Positions 26,621 to 35,696 of a stretch of 64,000 bases of DNA are shown here, piece by piece. The DNA comes from Novosphingobium sp. JCM 18896 (GTDB taxonomy: Bacteria; Pseudomonadota; Alphaproteobacteria; Sphingomonadales; Sphingomonadaceae): NCBI RefSeq assembly GCF_025938095.1, contig NZ_JAPCZF010000003.1, positions 124,001-188,000 on the forward strand, written 5' to 3'. How positions within the stretch are numbered: position 1 is the first letter of the stretch; every line of letters begins with the position of its first letter. Below the pieces are notes generated by a model. It saw nothing but the letters and a program-made list of their open reading frames with translations. It did not search any database and had not been told where the DNA came from. The position numbers and the translations under genes are program-made.

Positions 26621-28810
26621 ATGCGTAAACTGGCTCTCGTATTGGCTCTGGCTTGCTCGAGCCACGCGACGATCGCGGCGGCCCAGGCGGGTGGTGAGGC
26701 CGACAATTCGGGCGAGATCGTCGTGACCGCGCAGAAGCGCGAGGAACGCCTGCTCGAAGTGCCGATCTCGATCTCGGTGATGTCGGGCGAGGACATGGTG
26801 CAGAACGGCATCAACTCGACCGTCAACCTGTCGCAGGCGGCGCCCGGCATCGTCACGGTCAACAACGGCTTCGGCTTCCTGCCCGTCGTGCGCGGCATCC
26901 AGTCGACCGGAACCTCGCCGGGCGACGAGACCAACGTCGCGATCTATCTCGACGACATTTCCATCGGCACGCCGATCGCCGGCTTCTTCGATCTTGCCGA
27001 CATCGAGCGGATCGAAGTGCTCAAGGGGCCGCAGGGCACGCTCTACGGCCGCAACGCCACGGGCGGCGCGATCAAGATCGTCACCAAGAAGCCTTCGTTC
27101 GAGACCTCGGGCTCGGTCGCGGCGGACTATGGCTTCCACTACAACGAGCTCAAGGTGACGGGCTTCGTCACCGGCGGGATCACCGACCAGCTCGCCGGCT
27201 CGCTCAGCGGTTCGTACCGGACCAGCGACGGCTTCATCAAGGGCACGGGCCCCAATGTCGGCCGCGATTTCGGCGGGGCCGACAACTACGTGCTGCGCGG
27301 CAAGCTGCTGTGGCAGCCGTCGCAGAGCTTCTCGGCCGTGCTCTCGGGCGACGTCTGGCGTCAGCAGAACAATTCGGTGTTCATCAGCCACATAAAGGAC
27401 GGCATCAATCCCTACCCGAACATTCCGGGTACCGTGCCGAACCGGCCCTACGAGAACGCCGGCTCGACCGATCCGCTCGCGCGGCTGCGCGGCTTCGGCG
27501 GCAGCCTCGACATGAACTGGGACAGCGCCAGCGGGATCTCGGTCCGCTCGCTGACCGCCTATCGCCACGTCGCGGTGAACTCGCAGTCGGATACCGACCG
27601 CACGAGCATCGGCACGGGCAATGCCGTCTCGGGTTCGAACCAGATCTCGCAGTACCAGAAGAGCTTCAGCGAGGAACTGACCGTATCGAGCCCGGCGGAG
27701 GGCATGTTCACCTGGCTGGTCGGCGGCTACTACTACAACTCGAAGGCCGGCAACCCCTATTTCCGCACCTATTCTGGCGATGCCGTGCGCGGCGGCACGA
27801 TCGCCGCCAACTTCACCAACCGGATGAAGAGCGAGGTCTTCGCGGGCTTCGGCGAAGTGACCTTGAACCTCGCCGAGAAGCTGCACGTCACCGGCGGCGT
27901 GCGCTACAATTCGGAGAAGAAGACCTTCCACTGGCAGAATCTGGTCAACCTCGCCGCGGCGCAGGTCGATCGCGAGCGGACCTGGAACAGCGCGACGTGG
28001 CGCGGGGTCGTGCGCTATGACCTGGGCGAGGACGCCAACGTCTATTTCTCGGCGAGCACGGGCTTCAAGAGCGGCGTCTACAACGCCTATTCGTCGCTGG
28101 GCATCCCGGTGAACCCCGAGAAGATCACCGCTTTCGAGGCGGGCGCCAAGGCGCGGCTGGCCGGCATCAATTTCGCGCTGGCCGCCTATGCCTACAAGTA
28201 CAAGGACATCCAGGTCAGCTCCTACACCCAGGTCGGCAACCCGCCGACCTTGCAGCTGACCCTGAGCAACGCCGCGCGCGCCAAGATGCGCGGTCTCGAA
28301 TTCACCGCCGACGGCAAGCTCGGCGGCGGCTTCTCCTTCGCGGCCGGCCTGAGCTGGGAGCCGAAGGCCGAATACGAGGCCTTCACCGCCGCGCAGGTCA
28401 CCGTGCCGCTGACCGCGGCCGAACTCGCCGTCGCCGCGCCGGGCATCATCCAGAAGACCGTCGTGCCGTTCGACGCCTCGGGCAGCCGCACCGTGCGCAC
28501 CCCCGAGGTCACGGGCAACCTGCGGCTGAGCTACGAGGCCGATCTCTGGGGCGGCGAGTTCAACGGCTCGGTCAACACCGCCTATACCAGCGCATTCTAC
28601 TGGCAGCCGGGCAATCTCTCGCGCGAGGATCCCTACGCGATCGTCAATTTCCGTCTGTCCTGGACCAAGAACCGGGTGACCTATTCGGTCTTCGGCAACA
28701 ACGTGACCGACGCCGGCTACCGCACCGATTACGTGCCCAACGCGCGCGGCGACAGCGTCAAGTTCGTTCAGCGTGAGGAGTTCGGGGTGGGCGTCAGCTA
28801 CGCCTTCTGA
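26621..28810 (+). CDS. TonB-dependent receptor
   Basis: A 729-residue outer-membrane receptor. Signal peptide about residues 1-22 (IAAAQAG), a TonB-box-like EIVVTAQKREERLLEVP, the plug domain (IERIEVLKGPQGTLYGRNATGGAIKIVTKK) and a beta barrel that ends in VGVSYAF with the terminal aromatic needed for assembly. It belongs to the sphingomonad type that imports hydrophobic carbon sources. The ATG at 26621 follows AGGA. It is divergent from the Baeyer-Villiger monooxygenase and likely co-regulated. Confidence 0.93.
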   Translation: MRKLALVLALACSSHATIAAAQAGGEADNSGEIVVTAQKREERLLEVPISISVMSGEDMVQNGINSTVNLSQAAPGIVTVNNGFGFLPVVRGIQSTGTSPGDETNVAIYLDDISIGTPIAGFFDLADIERIEVLKGPQGTLYGRNATGGAIKIVTKKPSFETSGSVAADYGFHYNELKVTGFVTGGITDQLAGSLSGSYRTSDGFIKGTGPNVGRDFGGADNYVLRGKLLWQPSQSFSAVLSGDVWRQQNNSVFISHIKDGINPYPNIPGTVPNRPYENAGSTDPLARLRGFGGSLDMNWDSASGISVRSLTAYRHVAVNSQSDTDRTSIGTGNAVSGSNQISQYQKSFSEELTVSSPAEGMFTWLVGGYYYNSKAGNPYFRTYSGDAVRGGTIAANFTNRMKSEVFAGFGEVTLNLAEKLHVTGGVRYNSEKKTFHWQNLVNLAAAQVDRERTWNSATWRGVVRYDLGEDANVYFSASTGFKSGVYNAYSSLGIPVNPEKITAFEAGAKARLAGINFALAAYAYKYKDIQVSSYTQVGNPPTLQLTLSNAARAKMRGLEFTADGKLGGGFSFAAGLSWEPKAEYEAFTAAQVTVPLTAAELAVAAPGIIQKTVVPFDASGSRTVRTPEVTGNLRLSYEADLWGGEFNGSVNTAYTSAFYWQPGNLSREDPYAIVNFRLSWTKNRVTYSVFGNNVTDAGYRTDYVPNARGDSVKFVQREEFGVGVSYAF

Positions 28811-28855
28811 ACCGATCCGCGGCTGAAGAGCCTCTGGAACGCCGCGTGAGCGGTC

Positions 28856-28884
28856 GGCCCCGGTCCTGCGTGACCGGGGCCTTT
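28856..28884 (+). terminator. Rho-independent terminator
   Basis: GGCCCCGGTC pairs perfectly with GACCGGGGCC over ten base pairs, six-base loop, followed by TTT. It lies 46 bases after the receptor stop. Confidence 0.8.
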
Positions 28885-29154
28885 CCATGTCCGCCGCATC
28901 CGCTTGAAAAGCCCGGAAACTGCCGGTTTCTCGGACGATCTCGCCGGCGCGAAAGGCGCGCCTATCGCACTGCTGAATGAAAGTTGCGTGACATTTTTAT
29001 CACTAGAAACAACTCACTTCTTTGTAAGCAAAATCTGTATGGCAGATGAACATCGAGTTGGTTAGCATTTGGACCATGGGATCGGGACGAGCGAGGCCGT
29101 GCGCCTCATCGGCCGGGAACGGCGATTCGTCCCATTTGAAGGAGTCCATATTTG
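28885..29154 (+). promoter_or_regulatory. Non-coding leader with AT-rich promoter stretch ahead of the large receptor
   Basis: No gene is visible. Bases 28976-29050 are unusually AT-rich for this genome (runs such as ACATTTTTATCAC and CTTTGTAAGCAAAATC), so the promoter of the large receptor is probably here, leaving a leader of about 100 bases. AAGGAG at 29139-29144 is the ribosome-binding site. Confidence 0.5.
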
Positions 29155-32100
29155 ATGTCCCCACTCGGCAAGGCTCGCTTCCGGGCAGCCACCTGCGCGT
29201 CTCTGATCGCGCTCGTCACCTCGACCACCGCCATGGCTCAAGACGTTCCGGCATCGGATGATGCTGCGGAAGCGGAAGCCATCGTCGTCACCGGTTCGCG
29301 CATCGCGCGCCCCGATCTGGAATCGACCGTTCCGGTCGCGATCCTCAGCAACGACGCCATCCTCAAGCAGGGCAACAACAACCTCGGCGACACGCTGAAC
29401 GACCTGCCGCAGCTGCGCTCCTCGTTCAGCCAGCAGAACCCGGGCCTCGGCGTCGGCATCGCCGGCCTCAACCTGCTCGACCTTCGCGGCCTCGGCACCC
29501 AGCGCACCCTGGTGCTGGTCAACGGCCGTCGCCACGTCGCCGCCGACGTCCTGAACAACGGCGTCTCGGTCGACGTCAACACCATCCCTTCGGACCTGAT
29601 CGAGCGCGTCGACATCGTCACCGGCGGTAACTCGGCCATCTACGGTTCGGACGCCATCGCGGGCGTCGTCAACTTCATCCTCAAGAAGGACTACGACGGC
29701 CTCCAGCTGACCGGCAAGGCGGGCATCTCGACCCCCGGTGCCTACGGCGCCAACCAGCAGCTCTCGGCCATCGCGGGCAAGAACTTCGCCGACGGCCGTG
29801 GTAACGTCACCCTGGCGTTCGAATATTCGAACCAGGAGCGCGTCTACACCTCGGACATCCCGTTCCTGAAGCGCGTCGACGGTCTGATCGTCAATGACAT
29901 CGACCCCGCCGGCACGCCCAACGGCAGCGACGGCAACCCCGACCGCATCTTCGTCAACGACATCCGCCAGGCGAACATCAACCGCTTCGGCCTCGTGCCG
30001 ATCACCCAGCGCGCCGGTTCGGCCGCTTGCGGTACCGGTGTCAACGGCGTGCCGTTCAACTGCACCTACATCTTCCAGCCCGACGGCACGCTCGTCGCCC
30101 AGACCGGCACGCGCTATGGCTCGGGCGTCATCGGCGGCATCGTCGGTGGTAATGGCCAGACCGGTCGCGAAGACCAGCTGATCTCGGTCCTGCCGAAGCA
30201 GCAGCGCTACAACGCCAACCTGCTCGCGCACTACGAGTTCACGCCGGCGTTCGACGTGTTCTTCGAAGGCAAGTACTCGCAGATCAAGACCGTCGGCGGC
30301 AACGCCGGTCCGGCTTCGATCCAGGGCCAGTTCACGCAGTTCGACTATCGTGAGCGCGTCCGTCTCGACAACCCGTTCCTCAGCGCTTCGGCTCGTCAGA
30401 CGATCGCCGCCGCCCTGCTGGCCTCGGGTTGTAACCCGAGCCTGAGCGCAGCCTGCACCACGACCACGGATTCGGTCCGCAACTCGCAGGGTCCGCTCAC
30501 CGCGGCGCAGATCGCGCAGATCAACGCCGGCACCTATCGCTTTGCGATCTCGCGCAACCTCGCCGACCTCGGCAACCGCGACGAGTTCTTCAACCGCAAG
30601 ACCTATCGTGCGGTCCTCGGTGCGCGTGGTTCGTTCTGGGATACGTGGCGCTACGAAGTGTCGGCCAACTACGGCCGCACCGAAGAGCACACCGAAGCCA
30701 AGGGCTACCTCGATCGCCAGCGCTTCGGCCTCGCCATGGACGCCGGCCGCAACCCGGTGACCGGCGCGATCCAGTGCCGTTCGCAGTTCGATCCGGCATC
30801 GGCCGTGGCCTACACGACCTCGCCGACTTCGGCTGCTTCGGCCTTCAACCAGGCACGCCTGGCCGCCGATATCGCGGCCTGCGTTCCCTACAACCCGTTC
30901 GGTGCGGCCAACAACGCCGCTTCGGCCGCTTACTTCATGCGCGACTACGTCAACGACTCGTTCGCCGAGCAGCTGGTGTTCTCGGCCTTCGTTTCGGGTG
31001 ACCTCGGTCAGAACCTGAAGCTGTGGGGCGGCCCGGTCCGCTTCGCTCTGGGCGTCGAGCACCGCGAGGAAGACACCGGCTACGCCCAGGACGACTTTGC
31101 CGCTTCGGGCAATTCGACCGCGGTCGCCTTCGGCGAAATCCAGATCCCGATCTTCGAGGATCGTCCGTTCTTCCACGAACTGACGCTTTCGGGCGCTGCG
31201 CGCGTCGCGAAGTATCAGGGGGCGGTCGGCACGGTCTGGGCCTGGAACGGTGGCGTCGATTGGGCTCCGATCAGCGACATCCGCTTCCGCGCCAACTACA
31301 GCCGCTCGGTGCGTGCGCCGAACCCGGCCGAAACCTTCGGCGAGCTGATCCCGAACTTCGCTCCGGGCTTCACCGATCCGTGCACCACGGCCAACATCGG
31401 TGCCGGCACGCAGTTCCGCGGCGCCAACTGCGCCACGGCCCTGGGTGGCAACCTGAGCAACATCGCCAGCCTCGGCGCCTACTCGCTGCCGATCCTCAGC
31501 GGTGTTAACCCGAACCTGAAGGCGGAAAAGTCGAACTCGCTGACGCTGGGCGCGGTCTTCCGTCCCCGCTTCATCCCGGGTCTGACGGTTGCGGTCGACT
31601 ACTACTCGATCAAGGTCGACGGCGTCATCGTGTCGCTGACCGCGCAGCAGATCGCTAACAGCTGCTACGACCAGCCGACCCTCGACAACGCGTTCTGCGG
31701 TCTGTTCCAGCGCTTCGCTGGCCCGGGCGCAGGTCCGCAGAGCGAAGTCGCCGGCCAGATTCTGGGTAACACCCTGATCAGCGCGCCGTTCAACTTCGCC
31801 AAGCGCGTCCGTCGCGGCATCGACACCCAGATCAACTACAGCACCGATCTGGGCGGCGACTGGAAGATGAGCGCGAGCGCGATCTACACGCACAACTTCC
31901 AGAACAGCAACTACGAGAACCCCGCGATCCCGGACTTCGAGAACCGTCGTCTGAGCGAGCTGGGCGATCCGAAGGACGAGTTCCGCGTCAATGCGGACGT
32001 GACCTTCCGTCGGTTCACGCTGGGCTACCAGCTTCAGTACATCAGCCCGATGTACGTGAACAACTTCGAGAACTACAACCCGCTCCAGGGTCGTCCGCCT

Positions 32101-32355
32101 CAGGACGCCGACTATTCGGCGATCCCGATGTACCCGGCCGTCTGGTACCACGACGTTCGCTTCGAGTATAAGCTGGACCGCGACAACCGCGGCAACCAGT
32201 TCAGCTTCTTCGGCGGCGTGGACAACCTGTTCAACGAGATCCCGCCGCTCGGTCAGACCGCGACCGGCGAGCGCATCGCCTCCGGCGGTGACGGCGGTAA
32301 CATCTACTCGATCCGCGGACGTCAGTTCTACGTGGGCTTCAAGGCCAACTTCTGA
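29155..32355 (+). CDS. Large TonB-dependent receptor
   Basis: A 1066-residue outer-membrane receptor of the long class. Signal peptide about residues 1-28 (TTAMAQDV), a TonB-box-like EAIVVTGSRIARPDLES, a plug with LDLRGLGTQRTLVLVNGRRHV and VDIVTGGNSAIYGSDAIAGVVNFILKK, and a barrel ending YVGFKANF. Long receptors of this type handle larger ligands such as peptides, oligosaccharides or bulky organics. A TTG three bases ahead of the ATG is also in frame; AAGGAG suits the ATG. Its own strong terminator follows. A 2OG-Fe(II) oxygenase is next. Confidence 0.93.
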   Translation: MSPLGKARFRAATCASLIALVTSTTAMAQDVPASDDAAEAEAIVVTGSRIARPDLESTVPVAILSNDAILKQGNNNLGDTLNDLPQLRSSFSQQNPGLGVGIAGLNLLDLRGLGTQRTLVLVNGRRHVAADVLNNGVSVDVNTIPSDLIERVDIVTGGNSAIYGSDAIAGVVNFILKKDYDGLQLTGKAGISTPGAYGANQQLSAIAGKNFADGRGNVTLAFEYSNQERVYTSDIPFLKRVDGLIVNDIDPAGTPNGSDGNPDRIFVNDIRQANINRFGLVPITQRAGSAACGTGVNGVPFNCTYIFQPDGTLVAQTGTRYGSGVIGGIVGGNGQTGREDQLISVLPKQQRYNANLLAHYEFTPAFDVFFEGKYSQIKTVGGNAGPASIQGQFTQFDYRERVRLDNPFLSASARQTIAAALLASGCNPSLSAACTTTTDSVRNSQGPLTAAQIAQINAGTYRFAISRNLADLGNRDEFFNRKTYRAVLGARGSFWDTWRYEVSANYGRTEEHTEAKGYLDRQRFGLAMDAGRNPVTGAIQCRSQFDPASAVAYTTSPTSAASAFNQARLAADIAACVPYNPFGAANNAASAAYFMRDYVNDSFAEQLVFSAFVSGDLGQNLKLWGGPVRFALGVEHREEDTGYAQDDFAASGNSTAVAFGEIQIPIFEDRPFFHELTLSGAARVAKYQGAVGTVWAWNGGVDWAPISDIRFRANYSRSVRAPNPAETFGELIPNFAPGFTDPCTTANIGAGTQFRGANCATALGGNLSNIASLGAYSLPILSGVNPNLKAEKSNSLTLGAVFRPRFIPGLTVAVDYYSIKVDGVIVSLTAQQIANSCYDQPTLDNAFCGLFQRFAGPGAGPQSEVAGQILGNTLISAPFNFAKRVRRGIDTQINYSTDLGGDWKMSASAIYTHNFQNSNYENPAIPDFENRRLSELGDPKDEFRVNADVTFRRFTLGYQLQYISPMYVNNFENYNPLQGRPPQDADYSAIPMYPAVWYHDVRFEYKLDRDNRGNQFSFFGGVDNLFNEIPPLGQTATGERIASGGDGGNIYSIRGRQFYVGFKANF

Positions 32356-32390
32356 CACCGGCGATCGGCCAAATCCATAATACCATATCG

Positions 32391-32419
32391 GGGGGCGGGA
32401 CGTTGTTCCGCCCCCTTTT
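32391..32419 (+). terminator. Rho-independent terminator
   Basis: GGGGGCGG pairs with CCGCCCCC around a nine-base loop and is followed by TTTT; 36 bases after the receptor stop. Confidence 0.85.
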
Positions 32420-32434
32420 ATTTGTGCTAGCCTG

Positions 32435-33430
32435 ATGCCCATGACCTCGCCCAATCCGATCGATCGCGCCATGGCCCTGGCGTCTCAGGGCTCGGTGATC
32501 CCGGCCTATCGCCTGCTCGAGCAGGCCATGGCCCAGGGCGACGGCCTCGCCGCCGCGACCCTGGCCGAATGGCGCATGGCGGGGCAACTCGTTCGCCGCG
32601 ACATCGGTCTTGCGCGCGATCTGTTCGGCCGGGCGGCCGAACGCGGCCTGCGCGAGGCGCTGCCGATGCACATCGCGCTGCTGGCCAGCGGTGCCGGCGG
32701 GAAAGGGCGCGACTGGGGCAGGGCGCTGGACCTTCTCGCGCAGTCGGCGTCGTCCGATCCCCACGCGGCACGGCAGACGGCGCTGCTCGACAGGCTGGGG
32801 CTGACCGCGGCGGGCGATCCCGCGAGCCTACCGGCGCTCGAGCCGCTCAACGACCTTCCTTTCGTCGCGCGCGTGCCCGGCTTCCTCGACGCCGAGGAAT
32901 GCCGCTACCTTTCCGAACTCGCGCAACCTTATCTGCAGCCCTCGGTGGTGGTCGATCCGGTCAGCCAGCGCTTCGTCACCGACCCCGTGCGCATCGCCCG
33001 ATCGGCGGGCTTCCCCTTCGTGCTCGAGAACCCGTTTCTCCACGCGCTCAACCGCCGCATCGCCGCGCTGACGCAGACGCGCTACGAACAGGGCGAGCCG
33101 CTGCAGGTGCTGAGCTATCGCGCGGGCGAGCAGTACAAGCTGCACAGCGACGTGCTGCCCGGGCCCGTGAACCAGCGCATCCTCACGGTTCTCGTCACCC
33201 TGACCGACGATTTCACCGGCGGCGAGACCGCATTTCCCGATCTCGGCATTCGCTGGCGCGGCGCGGTGGGCGAGGCGCTGGTCTTCGCCAATGTCGATGC
33301 GCGCGCGAACCCCGTGCCCACCGCGCGCCATGCGGGAAATCCGGTGGGCAGCGGCACCAAGACCATCCTCTCGAAGTGGATCCGCCAGGCGCCGCTCGAC
33401 ATTTCGGGGCCGCCGGGGCGACCGCTCTAG
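32435..33430 (+). CDS. 2-oxoglutarate/Fe(II) prolyl-4-hydroxylase-type oxygenase with helical repeat N-terminus
   Basis: A 331-residue protein. Residues 1-125 form short helical repeats like Sel1/TPR (ARDLFGRAAERGLREALPMHIALLA). Residues 140-325 are a P4Hc domain with the iron ligands in YKLHSDVL (HxD) and TARHAGNPVGSGTKTILSKW (distal His, then the 2OG-binding Lys). Relatives hydroxylate proline or other side chains in proteins or small peptides. It sits right after the large receptor gene, though behind a terminator. ATGs at 32435 and 32441 are both possible; neither has a clear ribosome-binding site. Confidence 0.83.
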   Translation: MPMTSPNPIDRAMALASQGSVIPAYRLLEQAMAQGDGLAAATLAEWRMAGQLVRRDIGLARDLFGRAAERGLREALPMHIALLASGAGGKGRDWGRALDLLAQSASSDPHAARQTALLDRLGLTAAGDPASLPALEPLNDLPFVARVPGFLDAEECRYLSELAQPYLQPSVVVDPVSQRFVTDPVRIARSAGFPFVLENPFLHALNRRIAALTQTRYEQGEPLQVLSYRAGEQYKLHSDVLPGPVNQRILTVLVTLTDDFTGGETAFPDLGIRWRGAVGEALVFANVDARANPVPTARHAGNPVGSGTKTILSKWIRQAPLDISGPPGRPL

Positions 33431-33492
33431 GGCGCTGGCGAGGCGCCGCGCTTTTTGCCAGACTGGCCGCATAACAGGTCGGGAGAGGGCAT

Positions 33493-34506
33493 TTGCGCGC
33501 GGCGGTCTATCACGGGGGCGAGCGGGGCATCGCGATCGAGCAGATAGCCGATCCGCATGCGGAGCCGGGCGAATTGCTGATCGAGGTCGGCTTCTGCGGG
33601 GTCTGCGGCAGCGACGTGGCCATGACCTCGGGCAGCCCGTTCGACTATCCGGCGGGGCGCTGCTTCGGCCACGAATATTCGGGCACGGTGGTCGAGATCG
33701 GCGCCGGCGTCTCGGGCTGGCGGCTCGGCGATCGCGTTGCCTGTCGGCCCAAGACCGCCTGCGGCGCCTGCGATCTCTGCCGCGAGGGGCACCTGCTGCT
33801 CTGCCCGGGCGGCGCCCATCTGAGCAAGGGCTTCGCGCAGTTCGTTGCGGTGCCGGTCGAGGCCGCGGTGCGCCTGCCGCAGAGCCTCAGCCTCGCCGAC
33901 GGCGCGCTGGTCGAGCCGATGGCCTGCGGGCTACGCGCCTTCCGCGCCGCGGCGATGCGCGCGGGCGATCGCGTGCTCGTGCTGGGCGCGGGTTCGCTGG
34001 CCTTGTCGAGCATATGGTGGGCGCGCCGGCTCGGCGCTGCCAAGGTGGTCGTCGCGGCGCGATCGGATCATCGCCGCGACATCTGTCACGATTTCGGCGC
34101 CGACGCCTTCGTCAGCCTGAGCGACGACGATCCGCAAGCGATCGCGGCCGCGCTCGGCGGGGCGCCTCACGTCGTGGCCGAATGCGTGGGCAAGGAAGGG
34201 ATGATCGCCAAGGCGGTCGAACAGGTTCGGCCCGGCGGCACGATCCTGTCGCTCGGCATGTGCATGGCGCCCGAACCGATCCTGCCGATCGGCCTCACGT
34301 TCAAGGAGGCGCGACTGATCTTCCCGCTCGGCTATTCGGAGGCCGAGTTCGAGCAGACTGCGCGCGCCTTCGACGAGGCCGGCTTCAAGCCCGAGCAGAT
34401 GGTCAGCGACGTGTTCCCGCTCGCCGCGATCGGCGACGTCATCGCGCGGCTGCGCGCCGGCGCGGCCTTGCGCAAGGTCCACATCGACCCGAGGATCGCG
34501 GCATGA
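33493..34506 (+). CDS. Zinc-dependent medium-chain alcohol dehydrogenase
   Basis: A 337-residue MDR enzyme. Catalytic zinc ligands are the Cys in GFCGVCGSD and GHE in RCFGHEYSG; the structural zinc loop is CGACDLCREGHLLLC with all four cysteines. VLVLGAGSLALSSIWWARRLGA is the NAD(P) motif. The start is a TTG at 33493 with GGGAGAGGG ahead; the family opening MRAAVYHGG supports it. It overlaps the kinase-like gene by four bases (ATGA). Confidence 0.9.
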   Translation: MRAAVYHGGERGIAIEQIADPHAEPGELLIEVGFCGVCGSDVAMTSGSPFDYPAGRCFGHEYSGTVVEIGAGVSGWRLGDRVACRPKTACGACDLCREGHLLLCPGGAHLSKGFAQFVAVPVEAAVRLPQSLSLADGALVEPMACGLRAFRAAAMRAGDRVLVLGAGSLALSSIWWARRLGAAKVVVAARSDHRRDICHDFGADAFVSLSDDDPQAIAAALGGAPHVVAECVGKEGMIAKAVEQVRPGGTILSLGMCMAPEPILPIGLTFKEARLIFPLGYSEAEFEQTARAFDEAGFKPEQMVSDVFPLAAIGDVIARLRAGAALRKVHIDPRIAA

Positions 34507-35594
34507 CCTTCGACCCCAGCGCCGCCTTTCCGCTGCCCGTGACGATCGAGGAGATCGACCTCGCCTGGCTGACCCGCGCCTTGCGCACCCGCGCGCCCGA
34601 AGCGGGGCTGCGCGGCTTCGAGATCGTCGATATCGATCACGGCACCTGCACCAAGATCCGCATCGCGCTCGACCTCGACGACGCGGCGCGTGCGGCGGGG
34701 ATTGCCGAGCGCGTGATCCTCAAGGGCGGGTTCGAGCCGCACAGCCGGCAGATGCACTACATGCACGGCTTCGAAGTCCGCGCCTATGCCGACGTGCTGC
34801 CCGTGCTCGAGCTGCCGTCTCCGGCCGCCTATTTCGCCGGTTTCGACGAGGCCCGGCAGCAGGGCATCGTCATCCTCGAGGACCTGACCTTGCGCGCGGT
34901 CGAATTCTGTCATCCGCTCGTGCCGAACAGCGTCGAGCAGGTGTCGCGCCGACTGGTCGAGCTCGCCCGCTTTCACGCCAAGACCTGGGGCAGCCCCGAA
35001 CTCGATCCCGGTGGCCAATGGGGTTTCCTCGACGTCTGCATTCCCGAAACCGGCGGGCACATGCGCCAGTTCCTCGATCCGGCGGTGTGGCAGGGCTTCG
35101 TCGACTTGCCGCGCGGGCGGGCGGCCTCGGTCCATTTTCACGATCCGCGCTGGATGGCGGCGGCGCTCGACAAGCTGCACCGGCTGGCGAACCGGCGGCC
35201 GCACGCGCTGCTCCACGGCGATACCCATCTCGGCAATCTCTATCGCGAGGCCGACGGCACGCCGGGCTTCTTCGATTCGCTGCCGCACCGCTGGCCCGGC
35301 ATCCAGGAGGTCGCCTATCATGTCGCCGGCGCGCTCGATCCCGTCGAGCGGCGGCAGTCCGAGCGGCACCTGGTCGCGCTCTATCTGGACGAACTGGCCG
35401 CGCAGGGCGTTACCCCGCCGAGGCTCGAGGAGGCGATGCACGACTACGCGGCCTTCCTCGCCTTCGGCTTCTGCATCTTCCTGGTGAACGCATCCGAGTT
35501 CCAGCCCGAGGCGATCAACACCGCCTATACCGCGCGGTTCAGCGCGGCGATGATCGACAACGACACGATCGGCGTGCTCGCGGCGCTCGACTGA
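34503..35594 (+). CDS. Ecdysteroid-kinase-like / aminoglycoside-phosphotransferase-fold protein
   Basis: A 363-residue kinase-like protein. The Brenner motif ALLHGDTHLGNLY holds the catalytic Asp and metal-binding Asn; GTPGFFDSLPHRWPG supplies the second Asp of the DFG-like site; YLPVLELPSPAAYFAGF and GIVILEDL are typical of the EcKL group. These enzymes phosphorylate hydroxyl groups of small molecules, in insects ecdysteroids. In bacteria with steroid or terpenoid catabolism they are found beside dehydrogenases as here. Coupled to the alcohol dehydrogenase. Substrate unknown. Confidence 0.8.
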   Translation: MTFDPSAAFPLPVTIEEIDLAWLTRALRTRAPEAGLRGFEIVDIDHGTCTKIRIALDLDDAARAAGIAERVILKGGFEPHSRQMHYMHGFEVRAYADVLPVLELPSPAAYFAGFDEARQQGIVILEDLTLRAVEFCHPLVPNSVEQVSRRLVELARFHAKTWGSPELDPGGQWGFLDVCIPETGGHMRQFLDPAVWQGFVDLPRGRAASVHFHDPRWMAAALDKLHRLANRRPHALLHGDTHLGNLYREADGTPGFFDSLPHRWPGIQEVAYHVAGALDPVERRQSERHLVALYLDELAAQGVTPPRLEEAMHDYAAFLAFGFCIFLVNASEFQPEAINTAYTARFSAAMIDNDTIGVLAALD

Positions 35595-35696
35595 GGGATC
35601 GCGCCACCGATGTGGATCAATAAAATGCACTAGTGCTGTTGCGTTTATTCGATCGTGAGCTAGACCTCCGCCCACAAGAACGTGGGAGGGAACGTC

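Noticed and set aside
29062..32472. A 1136-codon open frame antisense to the large TonB receptor
   Set aside because: High GC leaves long antisense frames open; its translation is low-complexity Arg/Val/Asp with no domain, while the opposite strand encodes a complete receptor.
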